Source of the DNA: Paenimyroides aestuarii
GTDB taxonomy: Bacteria; Bacteroidota; Bacteroidia; Flavobacteriales; Flavobacteriaceae
DNA length: 64,000 nt
Assembly (NCBI RefSeq): GCF_024628805.1
Contig: NZ_CP102382.1
Coordinates: 2,294,001 to 2,358,000 of the forward strand
Direction: 5' to 3'
Part shown: piece by piece, positions 44,061 through 53,971 of the stretch
Layout of the letters: every line of letters starts with the position of its first letter
Position numbering within the stretch: position 1 is the stretch's first letter
The notes under the pieces: generated by a model
Databases searched by the model: none
What the model saw: only the letters and a program-made list of their open reading frames with translations
What the model was told of the DNA's origin: nothing
Program-made: the position numbers and the translations under genes

Positions 44061-44085
44061 AAAAGCCTTCCAAAGGAAAGCTTTT
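44061..44085 (-). terminator. terminator of ccsBA
   Basis: GGAAAGCTTTT-like stem: AAAAGCCTTCC / GGAAAGCTTTT with an AAA loop, T-run on the minus strand; it follows the ccsBA stop after a few bases. Confidence 0.7.
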
Positions 44086-44090
44086 CTAGT

Positions 44091-47000
44091 TTATTTCTTA
44101 TAAAATTTTCTGTAATTTAAGTATGCAATAGAGGCCAGTATCGCTACTGATGCTACCGAAATCCAAATAAACATTGGTGTTACTACTTGATCGCCTTTTG
44201 CATAAGAGTGTAAGCCTGATAAGTAGAAATTTACTCCAAAATAGGTCATTAAAATACTGTAAAATGCTAAAACAGATATAAGGTTGTAAATCCATAAACC
44301 GCGCAATGCCGGAACAAAGCGCATGTGAATCACAAACGCATAAACCATAATTGATATCAATGCCCATGTTTCTTTAGGATCCCAGCCCCAATAGCGTCCC
44401 CAACTTTCATTTGCCCATTGTCCGCCTAAAAAGTTTCCTATTGTTAGCATCACCAAACCAACTGTTAATGCCATTTCATTGATATAAGTGATTTCTTTTA
44501 GGTTTAATTCCATTTTGGCTTTATTGTTTTTCGTGGTGAAAACCATTAAAAGCAATGCTACAACGCCTAAAATCATTCCTAGCGTAAAAGGTCCATAACT
44601 ACCAACAATTACGGCAACGTGAATCATTAACCAATAAGAATCAAGCACTGGTTGAAGGTTTCCAATTGCAGGATCCATCCAATTCCAATGTGCAATCATT
44701 AAAATCATGCTGGCAACAAAGGCAGTGGAAGCAATGGTTAATTCGGATTTTCGTCCAAAGAGTAATCCAAATAAAACCGTAGCCCATCCCACAAAAATCA
44801 TCGATTCATAGGCATCAGACCATGGTGCATGCCCTGAAACATACCAACGGGCAATTAAGCCAAAGGTGTGTAATGCAAATAAAGCAATAATTAAAATGGT
44901 AGATATTTTTGTTAAAACGGCTAAAATTTTATTTTCTTTAAATATACGAACGATTAAGATAATGAACATTAACGCTGAAACATACATATAATAAGAGAAC
45001 AACTTTTTAAAGATGTCGTATTTATTATATAAAATTTCAGTTTTAATTTTTTGTTCGCTTGGCATCACTTCGCTGCCGTATTTTTTTTGATAGTTGATGA
45101 TTGATGTCAGCAACTCATTAGACGGTTTAAAATCTTTTGTTTCAATTGATTTTAAAAGCGAGGTGGTGTACATGGGCAATATGTTTTTAGTATAGATAGA
45201 ATCCATACCTTTCATGCCCGATTCGTTCAATTCTAAATACGAAACCCATTTGTTGTTTTCGTGTCCGGGAATTGGAAATATTTTCATGATTTGTCCGCTA
45301 ATTGCCGAATATAAAAGATTTACTTTTTCGTTGGCAGTGATGTAATCTTTTTGAAACTGATCTTTTACAGCGGCTCTTTGGGCTTCATCTAAATATTTAT
45401 CTAATTTATAGTTTCCTTTGTCGTCAAAAAAATCGGCTAATGTTGCAAATTTTGCATCGGCTGGAATTCCAATTACCGAGCGGATACTGTCGTTTCCTTT
45501 TTTAAGATTAATAATGGGTACATGGTACCACAACTGCGGAAATTGGGTGATAGAAAGCATTACTTGATCCGAATCCATACCTCGGAAATGATCGCTTTTG
45601 CTTACTTTTCGGAGCAATTCAGATGAAAAGGTGTTAATGGGTTTCATACGTCCGCCTGCATCCTGAATGATAATAGTTCCAAACAAATCGGCATGTTCTT
45701 GTGAAACGGTTGTTTTAACCAATAACGAATCAATCTGTTTTGCAGTAGGTTTATTGTGTGCGTGTTGTGCGTTTGCAATAAATCCAAAAAAGAGCAATAA
45801 AATGGTTAGTGCAGCTTTTTTACTGCGAACTTTGTCTAATTTCTTTTTTAGGTCGTTAAAACGGGTGTTTTTGTTGAATAAAATACACAACATGGCAATA
45901 TATAGTAAGGTGTAACCAATATAGGTAATCCAAGTTCCCCAGAAATCGTGGTTTACAGATAAATGTGTTCCTTTTTCGTCTGGATCGTAAGAAGCTTGAA
46001 AGAAACGATAGCCTTTGTGGTCTAAAACATGGTTCATATAAATGCGGTAATCAAATGTTTTTTCTGGATCGATAATCGTTACTTGGCTTTCAAACGAAGA
46101 ATAATTCTTTTCGGTTCCTGGATATTTTTCAGCAATAAAATCGTTCAATTTTACTTGAAAAGGAGTGGTGTAAACTTTTGATCCATAAAATAAAGTGAAT
46201 TCTAAATCACCTAATTTAAAAGATTGCGGAACGCCCATTTGTCCTTTCGATCCCATTAAAGTAACCTCTTTTTCTTGTCCTTGTGAACGTACGTTTAAAA
46301 CTAAAGCATCGGTTGTGCCTTTTGCCTTATAATCTCCGTTCGATTTCAAAACACGCTTTCCATTTATTGGCCGATCCATTACAAACTGTACCAAACCACC
46401 TAATTCATACAGGGAACGATAGTTTAACGGAGCGGTAGTGTTTGCGGTAACTTCGCCAGTAACTTGTGTGGCCATGATACGGTAAGAACCGGAAAATGGT
46501 GTGTTAATTTGCATTTCACCGCTTTCGTTTGTAAAGAAATTTACGGCGCCTTCTACCTTTTTGTTGTAAGTGTACAGCATACCGTGGATATCTTGTTGGG
46601 TTCCTTCTTCAATAAAATGTTCATGGCGTTCTCCATGGCTGGATTCTACTAATTTCAGAAAACTTTTTCCGTTTTTATCTGCTACAATTGTTTCTTCGGC
46701 ACCCATTATAAAGTCTTTGAATTCTACTTCAAAAGGTGTTTGATCAAATTTATCCTTGATTTTAAAATCATTTGAAGCAAAATTGCTAATGAAATTGTCT
46801 TGATTAAGTGCTGCAGAGAAATAGCGTTGCTGCTCAATTTTCTTACGTTTAGGTTCACCTTGATAATCACCATCAACCCAAATAGACACAAAAGTTTTGT
46901 CGGAATAAAATTGATTTTCTGTTTCGCCCTCTCGAATCGGCATCATTCCTTCAAAGCTAATATAGCGTGTTACAAAAGCTCCGATTAAGATTAAAATAAA

Positions 47001-47252
47001 AGCCAAATGCAGAATTAAAGTGTCCCATTTAGCCTTGCTGAATAAATTGTATCTTTTAATATTTCCAATAAAGTTAAAAACAAAAATCAGCATAATGGCT
47101 TCAAACCATTTGGTGTTGTAAACTAAAATCCGGGCAGTGTCTGTATTGTATTCATTTTCTATAAAAGTTGCAATTCCCATTACAGCTGCAAAAACAAGGA
47201 AAAGAACGGCCATTAACCGGGTAGATGACAAAAAGGAGATAATTTTGCTCAT
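44091..47252 (-). CDS. ccsBA: fused cytochrome c biogenesis protein CcsBA (ResB-CcsA)
   Basis: 1053 residues from ATG 47252. The longer start at 47282 overlaps a -7 box, so the shorter one is preferred. The N-terminal ResB/CcsB part (1-480) has four membrane helices and a large periplasmic domain. The C-terminal CcsA part (from about 720) has the haem-handling tryptophan motif WGRYWGWDPKETW and conserved His in 'VSGHAPWSDAYESM' and near the end. System II exports haem and attaches it to CXXCH of apocytochromes c. Fusion of both subunits is usual in Bacteroidota. Confidence 0.94.
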   Translation of the reverse strand: MSKIISFLSSTRLMAVLFLVFAAVMGIATFIENEYNTDTARILVYNTKWFEAIMLIFVFNFIGNIKRYNLFSKAKWDTLILHLAFILILIGAFVTRYISFEGMMPIREGETENQFYSDKTFVSIWVDGDYQGEPKRKKIEQQRYFSAALNQDNFISNFASNDFKIKDKFDQTPFEVEFKDFIMGAEETIVADKNGKSFLKLVESSHGERHEHFIEEGTQQDIHGMLYTYNKKVEGAVNFFTNESGEMQINTPFSGSYRIMATQVTGEVTANTTAPLNYRSLYELGGLVQFVMDRPINGKRVLKSNGDYKAKGTTDALVLNVRSQGQEKEVTLMGSKGQMGVPQSFKLGDLEFTLFYGSKVYTTPFQVKLNDFIAEKYPGTEKNYSSFESQVTIIDPEKTFDYRIYMNHVLDHKGYRFFQASYDPDEKGTHLSVNHDFWGTWITYIGYTLLYIAMLCILFNKNTRFNDLKKKLDKVRSKKAALTILLLFFGFIANAQHAHNKPTAKQIDSLLVKTTVSQEHADLFGTIIIQDAGGRMKPINTFSSELLRKVSKSDHFRGMDSDQVMLSITQFPQLWYHVPIINLKKGNDSIRSVIGIPADAKFATLADFFDDKGNYKLDKYLDEAQRAAVKDQFQKDYITANEKVNLLYSAISGQIMKIFPIPGHENNKWVSYLELNESGMKGMDSIYTKNILPMYTTSLLKSIETKDFKPSNELLTSIINYQKKYGSEVMPSEQKIKTEILYNKYDIFKKLFSYYMYVSALMFIILIVRIFKENKILAVLTKISTILIIALFALHTFGLIARWYVSGHAPWSDAYESMIFVGWATVLFGLLFGRKSELTIASTAFVASMILMIAHWNWMDPAIGNLQPVLDSYWLMIHVAVIVGSYGPFTLGMILGVVALLLMVFTTKNNKAKMELNLKEITYINEMALTVGLVMLTIGNFLGGQWANESWGRYWGWDPKETWALISIMVYAFVIHMRFVPALRGLWIYNLISVLAFYSILMTYFGVNFYLSGLHSYAKGDQVVTPMFIWISVASVAILASIAYLNYRKFYKK

Positions 47253-47281
47253 AGTATGTTGTTGTGTACTTTGAAATTTCA

Positions 47282-47289
47282 CAAAAATA
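47282..47289 (-). promoter_or_regulatory. -7 promoter element of ccsBA
   Basis: Minus-strand TATTTTTG, 30 bases before the ATG at 47252; it rules out the upstream in-frame Met. Confidence 0.6.
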
Positions 47290-47369
47290 CTTAAATTATA
47301 TAGGTTAGCCTTTATTTTAACTAAATTTAAACAAATAAAAAAAGAGGTGTTTTGTTTGATATAAAAAAC

Positions 47370-47377
47370 TAAATTTG
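47370..47377 (+). promoter_or_regulatory. -7 promoter element of the aminotransferase gene
   Basis: TAAATTTG fits TAnnTTTG, 23 bases before the ATG, with a TTTG-rich -33 region. Confidence 0.6.
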
Positions 47378-47399
47378 CAAATCAAATAAACTAAACATC

Positions 47400-48590
47400 A
47401 TGCCTAGAATTTCACATAAAGGCTTGCAAATGCCAGAATCGCCAATAAGAAAATTGGTGCCTTTTGCTGAAACAGCAAAGAAAAAAGGAAATAAAGTGTA
47501 TCACTTAAACATTGGTCAACCCGATATTAAAACACCAGAGGTTGCCTTGAACGCTGTTAAAAATGCCGATATCTCTGTGCTAGAGTATAGTCATTCTGCA
47601 GGTTTTGATTCATATAGAGAAAAGTTGGCTGCCTATTATCAAAAGCAAGGACTGCCTATTGATAAAGAAGACATCATTATTACCACGGGAGGCTCAGAAG
47701 CATTGATTTTTGCAATGGGATCTACAATGGACGAGGGAGACGAAATCATTATTCCAGAACCTTTCTATGCAAATTATAATGGATTTTCAACCCAAAACGG
47801 TGTGAAAGTAGTTCCAGTAATGTCGGGCATTGAAACAGGTTTTGCATTGCCACCAATTGCAGATTTTGAAAAACTAATCACTTCAAAAACCAAAGCAATT
47901 TTAATTTGTAATCCAGGAAACCCTACGGGGTATATGTACAGCAAAGAGGAAATTCAGCAATTGGCAGCATTGGTTAAAAAACACGATTTGTTTTTAATTG
48001 CCGATGAAGTTTATCGCGAGTTTGCATATGATGGGTTCGAGCATTTTTCTGTAATGAACGAAGAAAGTATCGCTCAAAACGCTATCATGATTGATTCTGT
48101 TTCTAAACGCTTCAGTATGTGTGGTGCCCGTATTGGTTGCATTGTTTCAAAAAATAAAGAATTAATGGCAACGGCTATGAAATTTGCACAAGCGCGTTTA
48201 TCGCCACCAACTTATGCCCAAATTGCTTCAGAAGCAGCTTTAGATACGCCACAATCGTATTTTGATAACGTAATTACAGAATACAAAGACAGAAGAGATA
48301 CCTTGGTAAACGCACTAAATGCTATTGATGGCGTTCAGGTTTCCATGCCAAAAGGTGCTTTTTATTGTATCGCAAAATTGCCGGTTGCAAATGCAGAAGA
48401 TTTTGCAAAATGGCTATTAGAATCTTATGATTTGAACGGTGAAACTGTGATGGTTGCTCCAGCTGCAGGTTTTTATTCAACACCTGGTGTTGGTTTAAAC
48501 GAAGTGCGATTGGCGTATGTTCTTAATAAAGAAGACTTAATTAAATCGGCCGATATTATTAAAGAAGCATTAAAAGTTTATAATGCTTAA
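47400..48590 (+). CDS. class I PLP-dependent aminotransferase (aspartate-type)
   Basis: 396 residues, fold type I subgroup I-gamma. Visible: 'LNIGQPDIKTPE', 'SHSAGFDSYREKLA', 'TTGGSEALIFAMGS', 'CNPGNPTGYMYSKEE', 'IADEVYREFAYDG', the PLP lysine K236 in DSVSKRFSMCGARIGC, and the substrate Arg in 'LNEVRLAY'. It is probably an aspartate or aromatic aminotransferase; the donor cannot be fixed from sequence. Single-gene unit with its own promoter and terminator. Confidence 0.92.
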   Translation: MPRISHKGLQMPESPIRKLVPFAETAKKKGNKVYHLNIGQPDIKTPEVALNAVKNADISVLEYSHSAGFDSYREKLAAYYQKQGLPIDKEDIIITTGGSEALIFAMGSTMDEGDEIIIPEPFYANYNGFSTQNGVKVVPVMSGIETGFALPPIADFEKLITSKTKAILICNPGNPTGYMYSKEEIQQLAALVKKHDLFLIADEVYREFAYDGFEHFSVMNEESIAQNAIMIDSVSKRFSMCGARIGCIVSKNKELMATAMKFAQARLSPPTYAQIASEAALDTPQSYFDNVITEYKDRRDTLVNALNAIDGVQVSMPKGAFYCIAKLPVANAEDFAKWLLESYDLNGETVMVAPAAGFYSTPGVGLNEVRLAYVLNKEDLIKSADIIKEALKVYNA

Positions 48591-48597
48591 AAAATTG

Positions 48598-48631
48598 AAA
48601 ACCCTCATGAAGTTAAACTTTTTGAGGGTTT
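48598..48631 (+). terminator. terminator after the aminotransferase gene
   Basis: AAAACCCTCA and TGAGGGTTT form the stem; the downstream T-run is TTTATTATTTCT. Confidence 0.7.
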
Positions 48632-48679
48632 ATTATTTCTGTCTGCTTTTTTTTATATTTGATAAATTATAATTCAACA

Positions 48680-49480
48680 ATGAAATACAATCCGTTTAAA
48701 GTTATTCTTTGGTTGCTGTTTTCAACATGGGTATTGTTAAACAGTGTGCGCCTGTTTATTTACGGTTTTGTAATCAGTTTTATAATTGTAATTATAGACC
48801 GTGCTTTTTTTGGTACACGAAAAAGATCCGACAAACAATTCGTGAATTTATTTTGCACTTTTACAGTAATTGCGGCCGTTTGCTACACCTTTTCACCCTA
48901 TTTCAGGTCGTTAGAATTTAAAATTTCGCATCCAAAGTGGAACAAACTAGAAGTGTTGTCTATTCATAAAGAAGAAACCAGAAAGGTATCCACGCCGCTT
49001 AATTTCCTAGAAATGATTTATACACCAGTTGCAATTCATTATGTCGATGAAAAAGGTGCTGATCAAATCAAAAATGAAAAAATTAAACACTATGCCATAG
49101 TGGGGGTAGAACCTTTTTTTAGTAAGCAGATTATTGAAAAAGAATTAGAATACATCCACGAAAGAAGTTTAAATAAACTCATCGATAAAAAAGCGGTCAA
49201 CTTGTACCAGCATCCACTCAAAGATAAAATGAAAATGTTTAAAGGCAACGACGCCTTTGCATTAAGGCATTCTATTGGATTTCAAATTGCGTTGGTGCTT
49301 GCATATTTATTAGCCATTACGCTCTCAATTTATACAATTTTTAATTATAGAAAACTCAAAAAGCATATGCGAAGCGCATCAACTAAAGAACGTAAAACAG
49401 CATGTATCATCTTATTTATTTTATTATACAGTTATGCAGTGATTGCAATTACAATCATTCACTATTTAAAATTTAAGTAG
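48680..49480 (+). CDS. membrane protein, unknown function
   Basis: 266 residues from ATG 48680 (a TTG start seven codons upstream is possible). Membrane helices at about 8-40, 53-72, 185-208 and 235-258 enclose a soluble part with 'IHKEETRKVSTPLNFLEMIYTPV'. No family recognised. It lies alone between the aminotransferase terminator and the promoter of the oxoamine synthase gene. Confidence 0.65.
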   Translation: MKYNPFKVILWLLFSTWVLLNSVRLFIYGFVISFIIVIIDRAFFGTRKRSDKQFVNLFCTFTVIAAVCYTFSPYFRSLEFKISHPKWNKLEVLSIHKEETRKVSTPLNFLEMIYTPVAIHYVDEKGADQIKNEKIKHYAIVGVEPFFSKQIIEKELEYIHERSLNKLIDKKAVNLYQHPLKDKMKMFKGNDAFALRHSIGFQIALVLAYLLAITLSIYTIFNYRKLKKHMRSASTKERKTACIILFILLYSYAVIAITIIHYLKFK

Positions 49481-49540
49481 TGTTAAAGCAATCATTTTCA
49501 AAACGTTAATAAATAAAATATTTTACATTAAAAAAATCAC

Positions 49541-49548
49541 TACATTTG
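49541..49548 (+). promoter_or_regulatory. -7 promoter element of the oxoamine synthase gene
   Basis: TACATTTG, a perfect TAnnTTTG box 24 bases before the ATG. Confidence 0.65.
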
Positions 49549-49571
49549 CACGGTTAAAAAAACAAATAAAA

Positions 49572-50837
49572 ATGGTTAAAGATTTATTTGAAAGAATTCA
49601 CGATAATAAAGGTCCATTAGGAAAATGGGCTTCACAAGCAGAAGGTTATTTTGTATTTCCTAAATTAGAAGGAAAGTTAGGACCAAGAATGCAGTTTCAA
49701 GGGAAAGAAGTTTTAAACTGGTCTATAAACGACTATTTAGGTTTGGCTACGCACCCTGAAGTTATGAAAGCTGATGCCGATGCAGCAGCAGAATTTGGCG
49801 CAGCATACCCAATGGGAGCTCGCATGATGTCTGGGCATACAGATTGGCACGAAAAATTACAAGATGAATTAGCCGCTTTTGTACATAAAGAAGCCGCTTA
49901 TTTATTAAATTTTGGATACCAAGGAATGGTTTCTACCATCGATGCATTGGTTACTAAAAACGATGTAATTGTTTATGATGTAGATTCACATGCGTGTATT
50001 ATCGATGGGGTACGTTTGCACATGGGTAAACGTTTCACTTACAAACACAACGATGTGGAGTCTTTAGAAAAAAACTTGCAACGTGCTACTAAAATGGCTG
50101 CCGAACAAAACGGAGGTATTTTGGTGATTACCGAAGGTGTTTTTGGTATGCGTGGTCAGCAAGGAAAACTAAAAGAAATTGTTGCTTTAAAAGAAAAATA
50201 CAATTTCCGTTTGTTGGTTGATGATGCACACGGTTTTGGAACTTTAGGAAAAACAGGAGCAGGAGCAGGAGAGGAGCAAAATTGTCAAGATGGCATTGAT
50301 GTGTATTTCTCTACTTTTGCAAAATCTATGGCTTCAATTGGTGCATTTATTGCTGCCGATCAAGATATTATCGATTATTTAAAATACAATTTACGTTCGC
50401 AAATGTTTGCTAAAGCACTACCAATGATTTTGGTTAAAGGTGCATTGAAACGCTTACAGTTGTTGAGAGAAAACCCTAGCTTAAAAGATACATTGTGGGA
50501 CAACGTAAACCGCCTACAAAATGGTTTAAAAGACCGCGGTTTCAATATCGGTGATACCAACACCTGCGTGACACCTGTTTATTTAGAAGGATCTATACCT
50601 GAAGCAATGATTATGGTAAACGATTTGCGTGAAAATTATGGCATCTTTTTATCAATTGTGGTATATCCGGTTATTCCAAAAGGAATCATCTTATTGCGTG
50701 TAATTCCAACCGCATCACATACCTACGAAGATATCGACCAAACATTGGCTGCTTTTGAAGCTATACGAGGAAAATTAATCGATGGAACTTACAAAAAAAT
50801 CGCTGCAGAAACTACGGTTGATATGGAAGCGCAGTAA
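49572..50837 (+). CDS. alpha-oxoamine synthase (serine palmitoyltransferase / cysteate acyltransferase type)
   Basis: 421 residues, PLP fold type I alpha-oxoamine synthase. Visible: 'WSINDYLGLATHPEV', 'GARMMSGHTDWHEKLQDELA', 'VYDVDSHACIIDGVRLH', 'VDDAHGFGTLG', the PLP lysine K251 in STFAKSMASIGAFIA, and 'GIFLSIVVYPVIPKG'. The length and C-terminal tail fit the Bacteroidota enzymes that condense an acyl thioester with serine (sphingolipids) or cysteate (sulfonolipids) rather than KBL or BioF. The exact amino acid is open. Likely a single-gene or two-gene unit with the next gene. Confidence 0.85.
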   Translation: MVKDLFERIHDNKGPLGKWASQAEGYFVFPKLEGKLGPRMQFQGKEVLNWSINDYLGLATHPEVMKADADAAAEFGAAYPMGARMMSGHTDWHEKLQDELAAFVHKEAAYLLNFGYQGMVSTIDALVTKNDVIVYDVDSHACIIDGVRLHMGKRFTYKHNDVESLEKNLQRATKMAAEQNGGILVITEGVFGMRGQQGKLKEIVALKEKYNFRLLVDDAHGFGTLGKTGAGAGEEQNCQDGIDVYFSTFAKSMASIGAFIAADQDIIDYLKYNLRSQMFAKALPMILVKGALKRLQLLRENPSLKDTLWDNVNRLQNGLKDRGFNIGDTNTCVTPVYLEGSIPEAMIMVNDLRENYGIFLSIVVYPVIPKGIILLRVIPTASHTYEDIDQTLAAFEAIRGKLIDGTYKKIAAETTVDMEAQ

Positions 50838-50867
50838 TTAATTCTTAAAAAAATAACACTATAAATT

Positions 50868-51455
50868 ATGAAAAAAGTTGCACTAATGTTTTCCCTGCTT
50901 ACAGGCATTATTGGAAACGCACAAACCACTTATCCCGAATCATCGGATATGGTTTTCAACAAAAAAAATGAATTGCGCATAGGTACAATAAGATTGTTAT
51001 CTGGAAATTCATTCGATTTAGGTTACGAAAGAATTATTGACAGAAACCAAAGTTTTGGTGCAAATATGCTTATTGGCTTTGGAAGCAATGAAGATATAGC
51101 TTATACAGAACAGCTTTTCTCAATATCACCTTACTACCGATTTTATTTCAATAAAAGTCAAGAATACGGTGCAAAAGGGATGTTTGTAGAAGGTTTTGCA
51201 GATTTCTATTCTGGAAGAACTTATAACTACATTAATAATTATTATACAACAGATCCGTATGGAAATTATTATTATTATGAAAGAAAAGATGATTACTTTG
51301 ACGTTGCAGCAGGTTTTGCTTTAGGTTGGAAATGGGTAAACACTATTGGTTTTGTTTTCGAAATAAAAGCAGGTTACGGTAGAAACCTTATGGACGAAAA
51401 CCCTAATGCGTCTGGTATTTTTAGAGGTGACTTTAGTGTAGGATATAGATTTTAA
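50868..51455 (+). CDS. outer-membrane beta-barrel protein, hypothetical (DUF3575-like)
   Basis: 195 residues with a signal peptide (MKKVALMFSLLTGIIGNAQ). The mature part is a run of amphipathic beta strands ending in Phe (DFSVGYRF), as expected of a small outer-membrane barrel. A Tyr/Asn-rich loop (TYNYINNYYTTDPYGNYYYY) lies near residues 118-140. The pattern 'NSFDLGYERIIDRNQSFGANM' resembles DUF3575 proteins. It starts 30 bases after the oxoamine synthase gene and ends at a strong terminator. Confidence 0.75.
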   Translation: MKKVALMFSLLTGIIGNAQTTYPESSDMVFNKKNELRIGTIRLLSGNSFDLGYERIIDRNQSFGANMLIGFGSNEDIAYTEQLFSISPYYRFYFNKSQEYGAKGMFVEGFADFYSGRTYNYINNYYTTDPYGNYYYYERKDDYFDVAAGFALGWKWVNTIGFVFEIKAGYGRNLMDENPNASGIFRGDFSVGYRF

Positions 51456-51456
51456 T

Positions 51457-51488
51457 AAAAAAAGCTGTTCAATTGAACAGCTTTTTTT
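51457..51488. terminator. strong bidirectional terminator
   Basis: A-run, GCTGTTCAATTGAACAGC (perfect palindrome), T-run; between convergent genes. Confidence 0.85.
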
Positions 51489-51531
51489 ATGATTATCAAT
51501 GAGATAGTTGTTTTTCTGCTAAAAAAAACAA

Positions 51532-52290
51532 CTATCTTTTCTTATAAGAACCTTTGTACGGAACAAAACGAATAGTATCGTTACATTTAAAACGCAAAGA
51601 ATCTTTTGAAACATTTTCAAACAAAACATGAGCAGCTTTCCGAGTAAAAACAATGCGTAAATCGCCCAAACTATCATTCAACTTACTGTTTAATTGCAGA
51701 TTTTTATCTAATACAGCTTTAAATGAAGTTTTGCAATTACTCAACGAATCCAATCTATTGTAGTGCGAAAAAACCAAATTATAGTTTTCCTTTTTCAAAT
51801 GTTTGATTTGCAATTTATTGTATAGATTCAATGTATCGCCCACCCAATAAATACCTTCAATATTTTCGGGCTTAAAGGTTTTGCGTTTGTGCAACACGTA
51901 ATCATTTGCAAATTCGCCGGTAACTTCTTTTAAATCGCTACCCACACGCAAAATTTTATTGTAATCTTTAATCTTGAAAAACAATTTTTCTCTGTCAAAA
52001 GTTGCAGTAAAAATACTATCGTTTAGTTTCCAAGTGCCCACTTTGGTAATCGGCAATTCATTTCGGTCTTGGTAATAAACCGTTCGCGAAATGGTGCTGT
52101 CGCTATAAATTCTTACAGATGATTCAATTCCAGGACAATCCGGACAAGGAATTACGCCTTCAAACGAACTGCTAAAAATAGTGTCTAATAAATCCGGCTG
52201 AATAAAAACTTTTTCTTCTTTTTTTTCTGTGCAAGAAAAAAAAGCAGGTACAAAAGCCGCAGCAAGAAGTAAATTCTTAAAAGAATTCAT
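51532..52290 (-). CDS. NlpE-like lipoprotein
   Basis: 252 residues from ATG 52290 (a TTG two codons upstream is less likely). Lipobox FFSC near residue 19. The N-terminal half is an NlpE domain: 'SFEGVIPCPDCPGIESSVRIYSD' with the CPDC pair, then 'VGTWKLNDSIFTATFD'. Here the motif CxxC is complete. The C-terminal half is unassigned. NlpE proteins sense envelope or copper stress in enterics; the role in Flavobacteria is not established. Confidence 0.85.
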   Translation of the reverse strand: MNSFKNLLLAAAFVPAFFSCTEKKEEKVFIQPDLLDTIFSSSFEGVIPCPDCPGIESSVRIYSDSTISRTVYYQDRNELPITKVGTWKLNDSIFTATFDREKLFFKIKDYNKILRVGSDLKEVTGEFANDYVLHKRKTFKPENIEGIYWVGDTLNLYNKLQIKHLKKENYNLVFSHYNRLDSLSNCKTSFKAVLDKNLQLNSKLNDSLGDLRIVFTRKAAHVLFENVSKDSLRFKCNDTIRFVPYKGSYKKR

Positions 52291-52407
52291 AAGCAAAACA
52301 ATTTTTTATCTTTTTGTAAGTTTAACAAAAATAATTCCATTATTTATCAAAACAAAAAAATAATGGTAAAAAACGCATAATATATTTTAAAAATGCAAGA
52401 TTTAGGT

Positions 52408-52415
52408 TATTTTTG
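52408..52415 (+). promoter_or_regulatory. -7 promoter element of guaA
   Basis: TATTTTTG fits TAnnTTTG, 20 bases before ATG 52435. It lies inside the upstream in-frame extension, so the shorter guaA start is preferred. Confidence 0.65.
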
Positions 52416-52434
52416 CACAAACACAAACAGCACA

Positions 52435-53967
52435 ATGACACAAGGTATTATTATTTTAGATTTTGGTTCGCAATACAACCAGTTAATTGCCCGCCGAATT
52501 CGAGAATTTGGAGTTTACACTGAAATTATTCCCTACAATGCACCTATTAGCGAAATAAAAAAACACGATCCCAAAGGAATTATTCTCTCGGGCGGTCCTT
52601 CTTCTGTTTTTGGCAGTGAGGCTGCTTTAGTGGAAAAAGAATTGTTTGAAATGGGAGTTCCTGTTTTGGGAATTTGTTATGGAATGCAGTTGATTTCGCA
52701 TCTTTTGGGTGGCGAAGTGAAGAAAGGTGTAAAAGGCGAATATGGAAAATCTGAATTAACCGTATTAGCTGCTAATAGATTATTTAACGGAATTCCTGAT
52801 AAATCAACCGTTTGGATGAGCCATTTTGATGAAGTGGAAAAAGCACCAGAAGGTTTCGTTGTTTCAGGAAAATCGAATATAGAAATTGCTGCTTTGGCAA
52901 ACGAAGCCAGAAGTATTTATGCAGTGCAGTTTCACCCCGAAGTAACCCATTCTGAATTTGGATCTAAAATGTTAGAAAACTTTGTTTTTGATATTTGTAA
53001 AGCAGAGAAAAACTGGGTTTTAAAAGATTTTATCGAAACCGAAATTCAACGAATTAAAGAAGTGGTTGGCGATAAAAAAGTTATTTTGGGTCTTTCGGGC
53101 GGTGTTGATTCGTCGGTGGCGGCTGTTTTAATTCACCGTGCTATTGGCGATCAATTAACGTGTATTTTTGTTGATACCGGTTTGTTGCGCAAAGACGAAG
53201 GTAAAAAAGTAATGAAAAATTACGGCAAGCATTTTCACATGAACATTAAAATGGTTGATGCTTCGGAACGTTTCTTAACCAATTTAAAAGGAATTGATGA
53301 ACCTGAGGCAAAACGCAAATCAATAGGGCGCGACTTTGTGGCTGTTTTCGATGAAGAATCTCAAAAATTTGGAGATGCATCATTCTTGGCACAAGGAACT
53401 ATTTATCCTGATGTTATTGAATCACAGTCTGTAAAAGGGCCATCGGCAACCATAAAATCACATCACAATGTGGGCGGATTACCAGAACACATGAAATTGC
53501 AATTGTTAGAACCTTTGCGCGAATTGTTCAAAGACGAAGTGCGTAAAGTAGGTGTTGAATTAGGAATTCCGCGTGAATTGGTTTACCGTCATCCGTTCCC
53601 AGGACCAGGATTAGGAATCCGCGTTTTAGGTGAAGTAGATGCCGAAAAAGTGAGAATTTTGCAAGAAGCCGATCAAATTTTTATCGATGAATTATACAAC
53701 CATGATTTATACGATCAAGTTTCACAGGCTTTCGTTGTATTGCTACCGGTAAAATCGGTTGGGGTAATGGGCGATGAGCGTACATACGAATATACAGCAG
53801 TTGTTCGTTCGGCAAACACCATTGATTTTATGACCGCAACTTGGAGTAAATTGCCTTACGAATTTTTGGAATTGGTTTCAAACCGAATCATTAATGAAGT
53901 GAAAGGTATCAACCGTGTTGCTTACGATATCAGCTCTAAACCACCAGCAACGATTGAGTGGGAATAA
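52435..53967 (+). CDS. guaA: GMP synthase (glutamine-hydrolysing)
   Basis: 510 residues from ATG 52435 (MTQGIIILDFGSQYNQLIAR, the family start). It amidates XMP to GMP. The N-terminal glutamine amidotransferase has the nucleophile Cys in 'LGICYGMQL' and His/Glu in 'QFHPEVTHSE'. The ATP-pyrophosphatase part has the PP-loop SGGVDSS (LGLSGGVDSSVAAVLI), and the C-terminal dimerisation domain ends 'KPPATIEWE'. It is followed by a clean terminator. Confidence 0.97.
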   Translation: MTQGIIILDFGSQYNQLIARRIREFGVYTEIIPYNAPISEIKKHDPKGIILSGGPSSVFGSEAALVEKELFEMGVPVLGICYGMQLISHLLGGEVKKGVKGEYGKSELTVLAANRLFNGIPDKSTVWMSHFDEVEKAPEGFVVSGKSNIEIAALANEARSIYAVQFHPEVTHSEFGSKMLENFVFDICKAEKNWVLKDFIETEIQRIKEVVGDKKVILGLSGGVDSSVAAVLIHRAIGDQLTCIFVDTGLLRKDEGKKVMKNYGKHFHMNIKMVDASERFLTNLKGIDEPEAKRKSIGRDFVAVFDEESQKFGDASFLAQGTIYPDVIESQSVKGPSATIKSHHNVGGLPEHMKLQLLEPLRELFKDEVRKVGVELGIPRELVYRHPFPGPGLGIRVLGEVDAEKVRILQEADQIFIDELYNHDLYDQVSQAFVVLLPVKSVGVMGDERTYEYTAVVRSANTIDFMTATWSKLPYEFLELVSNRIINEVKGINRVAYDISSKPPATIEWE

Positions 53968-53971
53968 TATT

